Source: Agrypnia vestita
Lineage: Eukaryota; Arthropoda; Insecta; Trichoptera; Phryganeidae
Length of the DNA stretch: 64,000 nt
Assembly: GCA_016648135.1 (NCBI GenBank)
Contig: JADDOH010004208.1
Span: forward strand, 61,379-125,378
Reading direction: 5' to 3'
Under the pieces are notes generated by a model, which had not been told where the DNA came from, did no database searches, and saw nothing but the letters and a program-made list of their open reading frames with translations. Position numbers and translations under genes: made by a program. The number at the start of each line of letters is the position of its first letter. Position 1 is the first letter of the stretch. Positions 30,883 through 42,119 of this stretch are shown here, piece by piece.

Positions 30883-33800
30883 GTATGGTCAAAATTCCAC
30901 ATGATTCTTCAGTTTTTGATATTATACTTCTACTGGCATTAAACTAGTTAGTTTTTGATGTTACGTTAGCTAATTCATGTTCAACTATAGCTAGACCGCA
31001 TGTGCGCAAAAAATATGTGTGTCTTTACGATGCAAAAAATGAACAAAAGAAGTTTTTCTAGTAAGTAAGTAATCTTTTTAAACTAAAAAATATACAGGGT
31101 GTACCAGAGCTACTAGCAGAAACTTGGCCGGTAGATTCCTGACTATGTTATGAGTCTAAAATGTTTAAGAAACCGTGACCTAATTTAAATAGTTATGGAG
31201 ATATGTAATATCAAAATTTAAAAATTAAATTATTTCAAATCCTTATAATTAATTTTAATCATATAAACAATTGTCGTCTGTATTCCTCGCCTAAATTAAT
31301 ATTAAGTTGATGAAAGTCTGTGACTTAATCTATTTGAATATCCTTCGTCGCGTACTTAGTTTCAATTCCTTTTGTATGTCTGCAAACATTTTCTCATTCG
31401 CTGATGGTTATTCTATCGACTTTTCAAATTAGTCACATAATCTCGCACATCGTCTAGTAATGACCTCTCTATTTTACTCTTCGCATTATCCCGATGAAAT
31501 AAGACATTTATATCCGACAATGTGCGTCTTTCGGGTGCTGGATTGATCGTAGTGTTGGGGCGAGCTGGTGTCGGGAGTCTGGCCAAGTATGCCTTGTGGT
31601 GTGGACACTCACGGTAGTTAGCTGCGTGGTCACCTCCGCGCTTGCAGCAGGAATCCTCTTTAATCTAGTAAAAAGATACCTCAGTGGTCGTGCTGCTACG
31701 ATCAGCTACGCGGGAGTCTCGAATACACGACATATTAAAATGGGCCGTCCACAGAGTGAGGTCCTTGGTCCGACCCTGTGGAACTTACTTTTCGATGACA
31801 TTCTTCGTCTACCGTTATCTAAAAGGTGCAACATCGTTGTCAATGCGGATGATGCTCTGTTTCTCGTATTTGGACAAAACCGCATAGTGCTTGAGGAAAG
31901 GAGTGAGAGGTCAATTGAGCTGATTGTGGAGTGCTGTGCTTGAAGTAAGTTGACTTTGGCACCTAGTAAAACAGTGGCTATGATGATGAAGGGTGTTTTG
32001 AGTCGGGGGAGGAACCCGGTTGTCAAAATGTGGAGTATGAACGTAAAATTTTCAAGAGAGGTCAAATGGCTAGATGTAACGTTCGACCCATCGGGTTCCT
32101 TTCTCGCCCATGTTAAGGCCACTACTGACAGGGCGAGGGACTTCTTCGCCTTCATGAAGAGACTTAATGACGTTGACTGGGGCATCCTGTCACCGGCGAT
32201 GATGACATATGTGGATGACATATGTGGCTCAAGTTACATATGCTGCCGAGGTATGGGCGCATAGGCTGAGTCGCATAGGTGACTATTCAGAGCTATGGCT
32301 ACCGGCGTGGTAGCCACAGCTCTGAATAGGGGGCAGAGAGTACCCCTGCTGGCTCTGACGGGTTCGTTCGGACTGCGCCCGGTGCGGCCCTGCCGGTGTT
32401 CGAATCTCAGTAGTAACCTAATATTTTTTCGTGAATTAGATTTTTCTGTATGTCTTTCTAATTGATTAATTAATTTGTTTTTAAAAATATTTTATAATTG
32501 CCTTTTAAACCATTAATATTTTATGGCGCGAGCGCAGATATGCGTCGGAAGAAAAAAGGATGAAGGAAGGAATTACTCACCAGATTCCGATAAATCTTCC
32601 AGTCTCCCGTCGCTCCCAGGATCTTGATGGACTGTATTGGTTCTTGATACCTTGTTAACATGTTGCACATGCACTAATAGGAAATACCATTTCACTATAG
32701 AGTTCCGAAACCCTTAATGAGCCGCGACTAAAAAATACGCAGCCGGCACTGTCACTGTTTTTGTCCAACTACCGTCAAGAGACAACTACTTAACCGACGG
32801 TCTTCTGGTGAGGGGAAAGGTGGAGTGGACAAAGATGGGAATTTTATTTGATATTCAACACCTTATTTAAAACTATATCCTATTTTGTTTGCAGAAACGC
32901 ATTGAGGTGAATTTCGAAAGAGTGGACATGTATTATGTCGACCCTGAATACATCACCGATGTCACAACAAATGTGGCAAAGTTAAGCAGACGTTCAAACT
33001 ACCAGCTGAATTTCTCAGCAAATGTGAGGCTTCCTTGGTACAACAACGTGACTGTGAGTCTTTCATTTGTTGAATTTCCTCGTCTGAATATAATTAATCA
33101 AAAATCATCGAATAAAAATGTCCTTAGGTTTTCACGGCCGTTCAGAATCTTCTGTGTATAGTTTTCTGGGATATTAATCTTCCGTGTATAGTTTACTGGG
33201 TATTATAATCTTCTGTGTATAGTTTACTGGGTATTCGGCGCTGCAGGATAAATCAAGTCGACGATCCGCACAGTTCGACATCCGTTAGTAAGATACACAA
33301 CACACTACATCAAGACACACACACCCTGCTTTTGACACGGTACTGCAATCCAGTACTTAACTTAACACAAACTTAGACACACCCTGACTTCGGTACGGTA
33401 TTGCAAGGCAATTCATAACCTACACATCAACACACACCACTCACATCAGCCCTGATGATGAAAACTATACACAGAACAATTATCGAATAATTGGATAATT
33501 TTCAGTAAATTAATTTTTTTATTTTTTATATTTATTTAATTATTAATATATACACATAATATTTTATTACTTTAATAACTATGGGTGGCAGCGGATTTAT
33601 ATAATAATACACGCGGCAACGGACTTCTTTATTTATTGCATACGGCGCGTGTATCCAGGACCGCAACTGGTAGCAGAGCGACCACAATTACAATGATAGA
33701 AATTTTTACAATTAATTTTTTTTTTATGTATATATACCTCACCAAAAAGAATTATGATTCTTGTGCGTGGTGAGGGATAACCACTTACAATCATATAGTT

Positions 33801-36800
33801 AGTGTAATCTAGGGGAGTTGTGCTTAAGATGACATAATTTTTCTTACAAGACAAATATTTGAAATAATTAAAGTCATGTGAGATCAGCATCTTGCGTTTA
33901 TTCTTAAATGTATCATAATCAACGAAATTATTAAAGTTTTAGAACAATCAACGTGACATAAAATTAAAAAAAAAAACATAAATCGCACATAAGTCGACGT
34001 GTGTAAGACGACATACCTGTAGGGTAAAATGACATAGTATGTCATCTTAGACTTTAAAGGTAATTAATCTTACTACACTATTAATCTTACGAGCATAGCA
34101 AATAAAAATTTTCTTTCTTGCAGGTATGCCTGCGCATAGTGTATGATACCAGTTAGAACACAGTTGACACTTCACCGAATGTTCTTTTGGCCTAGATTGG
34201 CTAAATAGTTCATTGCAGTAAATGCAATGAACTATATGAAAAGGTAAGATGACATATTATGCCATCTTACACCTATGTCATCTGACCCAATAGATAATGC
34301 AAACTGTATTTTAATTGTTGGGACAAAACCTTTGAGGTGAGAATGCGTTTTTATCAATATTTGTGTCATATAATAATTCTAATAGACATTCCAAATTAGT
34401 TTTACAAGAAGCTCCTTACCTTGCGAATATTTTCACCACCAAACAAAAGCGTAAGAAAAATTTTTAATCACTTCAAAATCACAAAAATACGCACTACTTT
34501 GCAATCTGTGTTCGCTTTCCGCCATACTGAATGTCAACAACATCAGCGAAATCTACAGGCACTCTCTAAAGTGTTATTGGTTTACTTTTAGCGCGTATAT
34601 TTAAATCAATATCGTTGGTGTGTCATCTTATCTGACCATGTCATCTTAAGCACAACTCCCCTAATTAAATAACAATGAGAAAGGCTAATACATCAAAATC
34701 TTAATTAATAGTACAATATATAAAATAAGCAGTCAAGTAAGCAATAATATATAATAAACAGTCGAATGAGACCAAACTCAATTACAAAAGTCAATTCTTC
34801 AATAAATGAGAACCCATTCGGCTTCACTGGGGAATATGCACACAAGACTGGACAACGCGACCGCAAAACTTTCGCCATCCTGCAAAATAAATTGAACAAA
34901 TCAGGTAATTGTACAAGTATCTTCATCGATTCGAGGGAAGTACTCGACAGTATTTCCCACGAACAACTCGTATCAGAACCAAAAGAAAACGGTATTGACC
35001 AAACGGCCCCAAATTATTTTAAAATAAAAGAAAACTGCTTTATCACGATGTTATTCATCACGAATCTTATTAAATAGTTCGCCAACCTGTTTCGCTTAGC
35101 TCCGTCAGGGCGTATTTAAAACTGTTAAGCGAAACACTTTGGGGTGGTATTTAACAAAATTCTTGATTTTATATTGTACAAAGTGATTGTGTTTGATTTA
35201 ATTTAATACATCAAATCACAGAGTGACTGCTTCTTGCAAAAGAATCAAAATAAATAATTTTTCGAATTTTAAATTATATTCATTTGACAACACAGTTGTA
35301 TTCCACTATTTATTTATAATTATATTACCGTTTTCAATGCCAGCGCAGCAACTTCAGATATCTTACCAATGATAATAATCTTTTTAGAAACCTTGGCGAT
35401 TACTCGTTGCTTATTGACCACGGCCCTACACCCACCCGACTCTATACTCCCTCTTTACCCTTTGATAACACTTAGTTCTCTTGTATAAAGTTTAGTATAA
35501 GTAACATTATCTACTGAAGATGATGATCTAATAGATCTTTTGTATTTATCCCTTCCAAAATCATTTTTCCTATAAATTTATAGGCTGTATTTCCTATAAA
35601 ATCACGAATTTAGTACATTATAAATTAGTAACCCTCAATTAATGCATTTATATTTTTAGATATTGCTGCCTTTGCTTTTACACCCCACATACATATATAC
35701 TAGTATAACAGATTGTTAGTTAACTTAGTAAAAACCACTACCAGATTTTATGTCTACCGGTTTCGAGACGTACCCGTTTCTTCGTCAGGACCAACACTAC
35801 ATTACTATATTCACAACGCTATGCACCCCAACCATAGTATTGTTAAACTTTCACCAATATTGATCACATGCGTGTAAATCTTGTCAGAGACAAGCATGCA
35901 TTACTAGCCTCCGGACCATGTCTATCAAATTTTTGGAAGTTGTATGTATTTAAATTTAAGTACATGTTCCGTAAATGTGTTGTAATAATCCGTAGCGCGA
36001 TCGAAATCCAAAACTTTTTCATTCCCCTTAAATGACCACAGATGTCACTAATGAAATATCTATTTTTTATGATTCGGATTTTTTTAGCAATATATGCGTA
36101 ATGAATATAAGTTAAAAATAAAATTTCGTTTCTGTGAGATATCTATAATATACAGGGTTATTTGGAAAACATTAATAATCTCGCAGGACTATATTCTTGC
36201 CTTGACGTTTTACAAAAAATAAGTGAGAACTATTGAAAAAAAAAATCAAACTTTGATGTCACGTATCTCCGTAACTATTGATATTAGGTCGCGATAGCTT
36301 GGACATTTTCGACTCATAATCAAGGCAGGAATATAGTCCTGCGAGGTTATTAATGTTTTCCAAATAACCCTGTATATTGATTAATGATGTCCCTGTGACA
36401 AAAAACCAGTACTGTGTTCTGAAAAATTTGGACAAACTCAAAATATTCTGAATTTTTATTTAACATTAATTGACAATTTTATGATTTTTTTTGAAAAATT
36501 TAGATAACATTGGAATCTTACGAATTCAAAGATAACCAGTACAAGAAGAGCTTCATTAAATGGTCTGACAAATTCTGCGATGTATTAAAGAAACCTTTGT
36601 TTTGGTTTTGGATCCCTGTAATGCAAGCATACGGCAACTTGCCTTTGAAATGTCCCGTGGTAAGTATTGGGAGTTCCCATAAGTAATATCGTTTTACAAT
36701 TTCCCCAGCTTGGACACCTCTTCAAGTGCTTCTGAACGCTGGTCCATGATGCACCCATTTCACTAGAAATTTCCTCAATTAAACATATGGATTAGCTTCC

Positions 36801-39154
36801 ACTCCCGTTTCCAGCACGCCATTATTCAAGTCACCAGCGAGTTTAATATTGGAAATTAAAATTCTCATTTCTAAATCTCTCTAACCATTTCTGACATTTG
36901 ACACGTTAATTAAAGTTGAAAACTACGTCGTTAAAACAATTGAAAACTATTAAAAAAAGTGAAATAATAGATCGAAACTAGATTGGATGGAATAACTAAA
37001 AAATTGATAAGGGAATCATTACCTATAACAGATTCTACCCATAACCTATAGACATAAATTTCATAAGTATAATAAATGAATCTATTAATTTGGGAAAATT
37101 TCAGTCTAACTAACTAACCAACTAACTAACTAACTAACTAACCATTACGCCGTTTCCCCGCAGGGCTACATCTTCGCATACAAGTTCTACGTTTTTTGCG
37201 GCTTTTAATGGGGCCATCCTCAAACACTGGTTGTATCTGGTTATGCCAGGTCTTTCGCGGACGCACTCTATTCCTGTTGCCTTCGACACTCGCCTCATGT
37301 ATTTTCTTAACCATCCTTTCCTCGTTCATATGTTCTACATGACCAAACCATCTCAGCACTCCATTCTTCATTCTATCTACCACACAACAGCCAGCATTGC
37401 GTTCACGTTTAACATTTCAGTCATGGAAAATATTTAGAGTTATTCCATTGCTAATTAAAATTATTAAAAAATATGAAGAATTCAGACCAGTAAATAAATA
37501 CTAGAATACAGAAATATAGAAGAGTGAAAATATACTATTTGAGGAACCGTGTGGATTTAGAAGTAATCAATATTTTCAAATGGCTCTAAATTTAGTGCTG
37601 GAAGATTGGAAAGAGGATACTGATTAAAACAGGTTTGTCATCGATGTATACCTGGACTTCAAGTGAATTTTTGAAACTATACATCAAGAAATTATTTTAC
37701 AAATAAGTCTACAATTGACATAAGCGATAATGATTTGTATGGCTTGAAAAATACTTAGTCAAAAGTAAATCAACAAATATTTTGAGGGCATGATTTTAGA
37801 TGCTTTCTTTGCAAACATTTGTAATCGATTTTTAATATCACCCTTGCAGTAGAAGACCATTCAATTTAGGAAAAATACTCAGTATCGTAATAAATAAAAT
37901 AAAATCATTTTTGTACTTTTTTTCTGGGCATTAATGGGTTAAATAAAACATTTCGTCATGATCGTAGAACAATGACGGATGTGCAAAAAATTCCATATTT
38001 ACTTTTTTGGATCGTTAAAAAATGAAAAAAAGAATCCATCTAATGGTATATAAAAAGTGTATTTTTACTCCCTTTATATTAACTCTTGGCGTCTGCTTGC
38101 TTGCTTGCCGGGTGAAAAAACTTTGGATCGATTTTTATCCCTTTTCTCGTGATCCAATCGATCTGAAACTTGGCAAGTAGACTCGTGGCAACGATCAAGA
38201 AGATTTATTAAATTTTCGTTAAAAAAATTTAATAATTATAGTAAAATTTTGGATTTTTAGAAATTTTATTGGTTTTTTCAAATTGGAATCATTAGAAAAG
38301 TTTGCTTACTAGCAACGGCGGTCCGATAACGTCGCGGAAATTTTCTAAATTTGAATTACTCCGTCGGTATACATAATAGGTACTTCACTACGAATGTCGA
38401 AAATCTAAATTGACTGACAAATGTTTTTAGAATCTCTAATCATCAAAGCATGAAGTGTCTTATCAAAGCTCAAAACATCTGACATTTTAGAAATATATTA
38501 AATTACTGTAAGTTTAGTGTTATGTTATATGTTTTAATTCGTCTTTAATTGTTATTATATTTTACAAAGAAAGGGAGTATAATAAAAACTTGGTTTTTAT
38601 GGGTTTTTCTCATTAATTTAACCGTCATTATACGAAATCGGTATAACAACGGTTCTGATTTGCGACCGCAGAACAATGCCGCATGTGTAAAAACGTCGTT
38701 GTACTGCGCTGACTGCATTTGAGGTTTGAAAGGTATCAACTTTAAATAACTAACCCACGTTTCAAAGGAAAATCTTTTGTAGTTATCGAGCTATGACATA
38801 AAGTGTCTTTATGTAAATAAAACTTCAAACTGCTCTCCTGCAAACTTGAGAAAAATCACATGCGTCGTTATTCTACTATTATGGCGATTTATTAATTTTA
38901 AATGTTTCATTTGCCTACGGCCACGATCCCCTGAGAATGTTAATGTTCATTTTATTTTCCAGGTTGGCTATATTTATGCCAAAGACTTGGCACTCGATTT
39001 GGCTAAATTTCCCACCAACTTCCCCTCGTCGAGGTGGCGATTTAACATCACCGCCGTGCAGTTCCCTCGCAACAAGCTGATCCTGGCCTATAGCGTCGCA
39101 TTCTCCTTCCAGGAATACACTGCGCGCATCAAAGCCAAAGTGCCCAACCACTAA
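30820..39154 (+). CDS. Secreted DUF1091-family protein, four exons
   Basis: Joining 30820-30882, 32895-33053, 36504-36659 and 38963-39154 gives 189 residues with every intron in phase 0 and GT/AG ends (gtatgg, gtgagt, gtaagt donors; tttgcag, tttag, ttccag acceptors). Residues 1-21 form a signal peptide with hydrophobic core YLMVFCFAYCL. Cys99 (KFCDVL) and Cys124 (KCPV) sit where DUF1091 proteins carry their conserved cysteines. The CP(V)xGxxY stretch and the later FP…RWRFNIT segment also fit the family, whose length is usually 170-200 residues. Possible N-glycosylation at NVT and NIT. Family members are insect secreted proteins resembling CheB/ML-type lipid-binding folds; the ligand is unknown. 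The start has a good context (caccATGG). Introns hold decayed repeats. No AATAAA is seen soon after the stop. Confidence 0.78.
31093..31250. repeat. CAGGG-type element tip (intron 1)
   Basis: tatacagggtgtaccagagc and, further in, accgtgacctaatttaaata and agttatggagatatg parallel the arm sequence at 60472-60600 (catgacctaat…agttacggagagatg). Confidence 0.45.
31640..32270 (+). pseudogene. R1-like LINE reverse transcriptase (intron 1)
   Basis: LFNLVKRYLSGRAA, then MGRPQSEVLGPTLWNLLFDD and a NADDALFLVF segment correspond to the R1-clade QGSVLGPxLWNxLxDD and YADD motifs, with Tyr changed to Asn and QGS changed to QSE. A stop at 31940 is followed in frame by LTLAPSKTVAMMMKG (the LNxxKTxxMxxxG motif). 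It ends beyond a 13-bp tandem duplication around 32205-32230. Both the catalytic change and the stop make it dead. Confidence 0.75.
32283..32329. repeat. 21-bp inverted repeat with 5-nt spacer
   Basis: CTATTCAGAGCTATGGCTAC (+C) is mirrored by the complement ending at 32329 with one mismatch; the spacer is ggcgt. It sits at the broken 3' edge of the R1-like fragment and is not part of a normal R1 coding frame. Confidence 0.85.
32895..33053 (+). CDS. DUF1091 gene exon 2
   Basis: 53 codons in phase 0, from KRIEVNFERVDMYYVDPEY to PWYNNVT. Acceptor tttgtttgcag, donor gtgagt. Contains the start of the mature protein and the first beta-rich region; NVT could be glycosylated. Confidence 0.85.
33118..33480. 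repeat. Intron 2 repeat with three ~31-bp tandem words
   Basis: cttctgtgtatagtttactg-like units occur at about 33150, 33180 and 33213. The preceding cttaggttttcacggccgtt is matched at 63853 by a diverged copy. Near the end, ctgatgatgaaaactataca resembles a hammerhead core that has lost helix II. Confidence 0.5.
33811..34664. mobile_element. Element F: ~855-bp TIR element (intron 2)
   Basis: The ends are AGGGGAGTTGTGCTTAAGAT plus GACAT and the exact complement ending cacaactccccta at 34664. The word tgtcatctta or its complement occurs at least six more times inside (about 34006, 34028, 34040, 34245, 34260, 34620). Flanking TA may be the target. No transposase seen. Confidence 0.75.
34766..35077 (+). 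pseudogene. Jockey-like RT fragment (intron 2)
   Basis: SSINENPFGFTGEYAHKTGQ then a TSIFIDSREVLDSISHEQLV segment and GIDQTAPNYFK correspond to the LSxNQFGFRxxxST…FLDxxKAFDxVxHxxLLxKL…GxxxxxLxWF core of RT motifs. The AFD triad reads EVLD-like, so the first catalytic region is altered. Truncated at both ends. Confidence 0.6.
35560..35720. repeat. Dispersed repeat shared with 56555-56700
   Basis: ttcctataaatttata, then a tttcctataaaatc-like word, then gctgcctttg and ttttacaccccacat appear in the same order at 56555-56690. The family is not recognised. Confidence 0.5.
35745..35910 (-). mobile_element. Penelope terminal fragment with hammerhead-like motif
   Basis: The minus strand at 35792-35752 reads GGTCCTGACGA, extra A, GAAACG/CGTCTC imperfect stem, GAAACCGGTA and GAC, which pairs with GTC as a 3-bp helix I. 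Further right, tcaccaatattgatcacatg recurs at 62090 and the accatagtattgtt word recurs at 16661. Confidence 0.55.
36149..36378. mobile_element. CAGGG fold-back element (intron 2), short copy
   Basis: tatacagggttatttggaaa at the left and its complement tttccaaataaccctgtata at the right. Arms continue with aacattaataa, tcgcaggactatattc. It lacks the central ~300 bases of the copy at 60472. Confidence 0.8.
36504..36659 (+). CDS. DUF1091 gene exon 3
   Basis: 52 codons, phase 0 at both ends, ITLESYEFKDNQYKKSF to LPLKCPV. Holds both conserved cysteines (KFCDVL and KCPV) and the aromatic WFWIP stretch between them. Acceptor tttag, donor gtaagt. Confidence 0.88.
37105..37400 (-). pseudogene. TTAG-tailed LINE 3' end (intron 3)
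   Basis: The minus frame reads MKNGVLRWFGHVEHMNEERM, then KIHEASVEGNRNRVRPRKTW, ending near an MRRCSP stretch. RWFGHVxRMxExRMxxK and GxRxRGRPRKTWxDQI are the C-terminal tail of many arthropod LINE polyproteins. After it, on the + strand, ctaactaactaac repeats (37108-37142) form the tail. 5' truncated. Confidence 0.75.
38066..38605 (+). mobile_element. Element D, second full copy (intron 3)
   Basis: tactccctttatattaactc through aaagggagtataataaaaac, parallel to 24652-25190 with about the same length and small indels. Confidence 0.75.
38963..39154 (+). CDS. DUF1091 gene exon 4 (terminal)
   Basis: 63 codons plus TAA, from VGYIYAKDLALDLAKFP to VPNH. Acceptor ttttccag. Carries the RWRFNIT segment (possible glycosylation at NIT) and ends the domain with the expected last strand. 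Confidence 0.88.
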   Translation, partial: VGYIYAKDLALDLAKFPTNFPSSRWRFNITAVQFPRNKLILAYSVAFSFQEYTARIKAKVPNH

Positions 39155-39474
39155 GTCATGCACATTATTAACAAATGGTTCTTTATTCCAAAATCAGTCG
39201 AATCATTGATCAACAAATTTTTGCAACAAGAAATGTGATTACCAATTTTGAAATTTTACCTACCCTCGTTACAAGACCGTGTTTAGTTTGTTTCGATCAG
39301 ATCTAATGTGTTACAGCTACCTACATGTAAAATTAAATTTGTATCGTTTTACGTTAACTTTTTTATTGGGGTATATTGTGTTTCAGTAAAGTGCTTGTGT
39401 TTTGTACTTGCGTGTTAAGTGATTCAAAAATTATGGAAAGGAAGTGTAAAAATAATCCCGACATGTTTTTTTTT
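39155..39474. other. Probable 3' untranslated region of the DUF1091 gene
   Basis: Directly after the stop. I see no clear AATAAA before the SINE at 39475, so the polyadenylation site is unresolved. Confidence 0.4.
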
Positions 39475-39650
39475 TCTTTTTTTTTAAACGTTTCAACAGG
39501 CCAAGAGGTCCAATTACAGAAGCGAAACATCATAAAACACCCAGGCTTGAGTAAATCACATAGAGTAATTGTGACCTCATCGGGAATCGAACCCGGAACC
39601 CTCGGTGTGGGAAGCGAGTGTCATGCCCACTGGGCTACGAGGGCCGCCAT
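39475..39650 (-). repeat. SINE 1, third copy
   Basis: Minus strand: ggccctcgtagcccagtggg, gttccgggttcgattcccga, tgaggtcac, then aattggacctcttggcctgt. It has the best-preserved B box of the three and lies just after the DUF1091 gene. Confidence 0.75.
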
Positions 39651-39989
39651 TTTGTTACATTTGTGGTGAATATCCTTTTGAAATTCTACTGAGAAACTGG
39701 AAACCATTAGTAAAAAGTTATATGAACTTTGTTCTGACTTTACTGACGGACATCAAGCCATAAAGCGTGGGTTCCTTATATATGTTGTGTTCTCGAAAAA
39801 GATCTCGATCTATGTCTTTTGGAGTTTCTATGATTTGGGCAGAAACCACGAGCCATTCATTAGATTGTTATTTTTGTCTTGTCTTTGTCTGATACAAAAG
39901 ATATTACAATTAAAACAAAAAACAAAAAAAATAAGAATCCTGAGCTGTTAAAAAGTCAAGAATTGAATCAATCAGTGAAGAACTACCTG

Positions 39990-40789
39990 TACCAGAGCTA
40001 CCTCAAAGGTCCAATTTGTCTACATCATCGCAGAAAATAGATAACGCAACGTTAGAACCTGAGTTTCAAGAAGCTTCCTTATCTAATGAGCCACATTTAC
40101 TATCTCAAGGAGATCGCAGGCAGAACTTTTGGGGTGTCGATTGAAGGGATGGAAGTTGTCGCAACCACGAACAAAAGTAAGTAAATAAGTTAAGTAGTGA
40201 ATGGAAGACTGGCCCAAAAGAGAATCTCTTGAACCAGGACAAGAAAATATTAAACATGCTCCGTTAGTACAACCTGGGGATGTATTTTTATCATCTTTAT
40301 ATATAAAACTTTAAAAAAAAGCAGTCGATCGAGGTGGTGATGGATTCTTATACTTAAAAGAAAAATTCCCAAAATCTGTGATGAAAAAATTAAATCGGTC
40401 CTCAAATCAGGAAATTAATAAAAGATGAAAATTTAAAAAAAAACTTAGTGATCTGAAAAAATCTTCTTTGGAGTCTTTCACGAAAGTGACTTCAAATTTT
40501 CTCGGAAATCACTGATTAGATGACAGTAAAAGTATTATTGAGGAGCTTTTAAGATCTTAAAGCTTTGGGTTGCCACATGACCTTAAAAATACACTTCGTG
40601 CATTCTCATTTGGACTTCTTTCCTAAAAATTCGGGCGCCGTCGGCGATGAGCATGGTGAAAGATTCCACCAGGAAATTTCTACAATAGAAAAACGATATC
40701 AGGGCAAATGGGGCCTAAGTATGCTAGCGGAAAATTGTTGGACATTACAACGAGACGTTTTTGAATCCAAATACAGAAGAAAATCATAA
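39990..40789 (+). pseudogene. Broken copy of a multi-copy arthropod protein family
   Basis: In order: EPHLLSQGD (about 40090), ELLGCRLKGWKLSQPRTKVS (stop after), DWPKRESLEPGQENIKHAPL (stop in IKL), GPQIRKLIKDENLKK, SSLESFTKVTSNFLGNH (stop), then an open 74-codon end with LKIHFVHSHLDFFPKN, GDEHGERFHQEIS, EKRYQGKWG and CWTLQRD. The last block is a distinctive module (SLKIHFLHSHLDFFPE…DEHGERFHQD…EKRYQGKW…DYCWTLKRD) that I recall from many uncharacterised arthropod proteins, probably mobile-element related. At least three stops and two frameshifts. No introns are seen, so it may be a retrocopy or a TE fragment. Confidence 0.7.
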
Positions 40790-40799
40790 GATTACATGT

Positions 40800-41190
40800 A
40801 TATTTAACACTACAATACTAACTATATATAAATTAATTTTGTTTATAAAAACTGAAACTGAAAAACTGAAAAATTTAAACAATCATATTGCAATAAAACG
40901 ATTCGTGTCTAGAATATTCTAAATCAATTCTATTATCTTTAACCTTGTTCTAAACTCAAGTTGTTAACAATTTTCTTGTTACATACAAAAGTATTTTTTT
41001 ATTGACCAGTCTTTTTTCCCTTTCTCTCACTTTGGTAGAAAATCCAAGCAAACCTTTAAGGTAAAGTATTGCCGCACATTTATATAAGGTCCTGGACTTC
41101 TGGAATTTTCGCGAATGTAGTCACGTTTCCAACCGATTTACTGTTTATTCTAAAATGATCAAGATTTTTTTTTTAATAAACCTATTTGTC
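40800..41190. other. No recognisable gene
   Basis: AT-rich, no match to other repeats here. Confidence 0.4.
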
Positions 41191-41194
41191 GCAT

Positions 41195-41345
41195 TGTTCT
41201 TACTATTTTCAAATTAAGCTAACCGCTTGAGCTATGAAAATATGACAAACTTAATGTTATCTAGGAATGAGGCTCGAACTACAGACTGTATGTATCACTA
41301 GGCGAGAGTCTTAACTACCACAAGAGTAGCGTGTTGGTGTAGTGG
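41195..41345 (-). repeat. SINE 2, third copy
   Basis: Minus strand: ctcttgtggtagttaagact ctcgcc (A-box side), tagttcgagcctc (B box), and the tail catagctcaagcggttagct, ttgaaaatagtaagaa, shared with 59418-59455. Confidence 0.65.
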
Positions 41346-41579
41346 ACCGCGCTAGAAATAATCACGTTTATTTAGATTGTCGCGAACCGAATGGTGTACG
41401 AAAACGCATCTGTTTAGCGCAAGAAGCAAGAATATAAAAAATACTTACCTACCCGTCGCTTGGGGTGTTTACGTAAAAATTAATTTGAGACTCCTTATTT
41501 TAACACGGGCTTAAATCAAATGATAAAAGGGCAGGTTGGAATTTAATGATAAGGCAGCAGCACTAGTTGAAGAAATTTA

Positions 41580-42000
41580 ACATGGGTTTGTTATACGATA
41601 TTGTAAAGGCCCACCAGGGCGTTGATTAATGAATAAATACAAAAATTAAATAAAATAAATAATTGTGATGACGATGATGTTTTAGTTTAACTTTAATTTA
41701 ATTTTAAATTATGTACGGTAATATGCGTAATGATTATGAGATTTAAGTTTAAATGATGTAGTATGTTTTGTGTTGCACTTATAAGAATTATCAGGGCATT
41801 GATTAAAAAAAAAAAAATTAATTAAATAATTATGATGACGATATTATATGTTAGTTTAATTTTGATTTAATTTAAATTATGTAGCGTATTAGGTGTAATG
41901 ATGTTATGATTTAATTTAAATTCTGTACTGTAATATGTCAAATGATTACGAGATTAAAATTTAAATTATGTTCTATGTTTTGTGTGACGATTGTAAGAGA
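41580..42000 (+). repeat. LINE-tail-like sequence with ~165-bp tandem units
   Basis: ttgtaaaggcccaccagggc followed by gttgattaatgaataaatac resembles the jockey-like 3' signature. It is followed by two ~165-bp units starting tgatgacgat at 41667 and 41832. No coding part. Confidence 0.5.
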
Positions 42001-42119
42001 TACTATGATGGTCATAGTTATAATAATTACCGTAATTTTAAGTGCAATTACTATGAGAAAATTATCATTGTAATATGTATGTACCCACATAGTTTAATAT
42101 TTGTTGTGTATAGATATAG

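Noticed and set aside
31706..32221. 171-codon minus frame
   Set aside because: Antisense to the R1-like RT fragment, which carries recognisable motifs.
33441..33476. Hammerhead motif near ctgatgatgaaaac
   Set aside because: The core words are adjacent without any helix II.
40160..40300. Host gene intron/exon structure in the 40-kb pseudogene
   Set aside because: The breaks are stops and frameshifts without GT/AG borders, so decay is the simpler reading.
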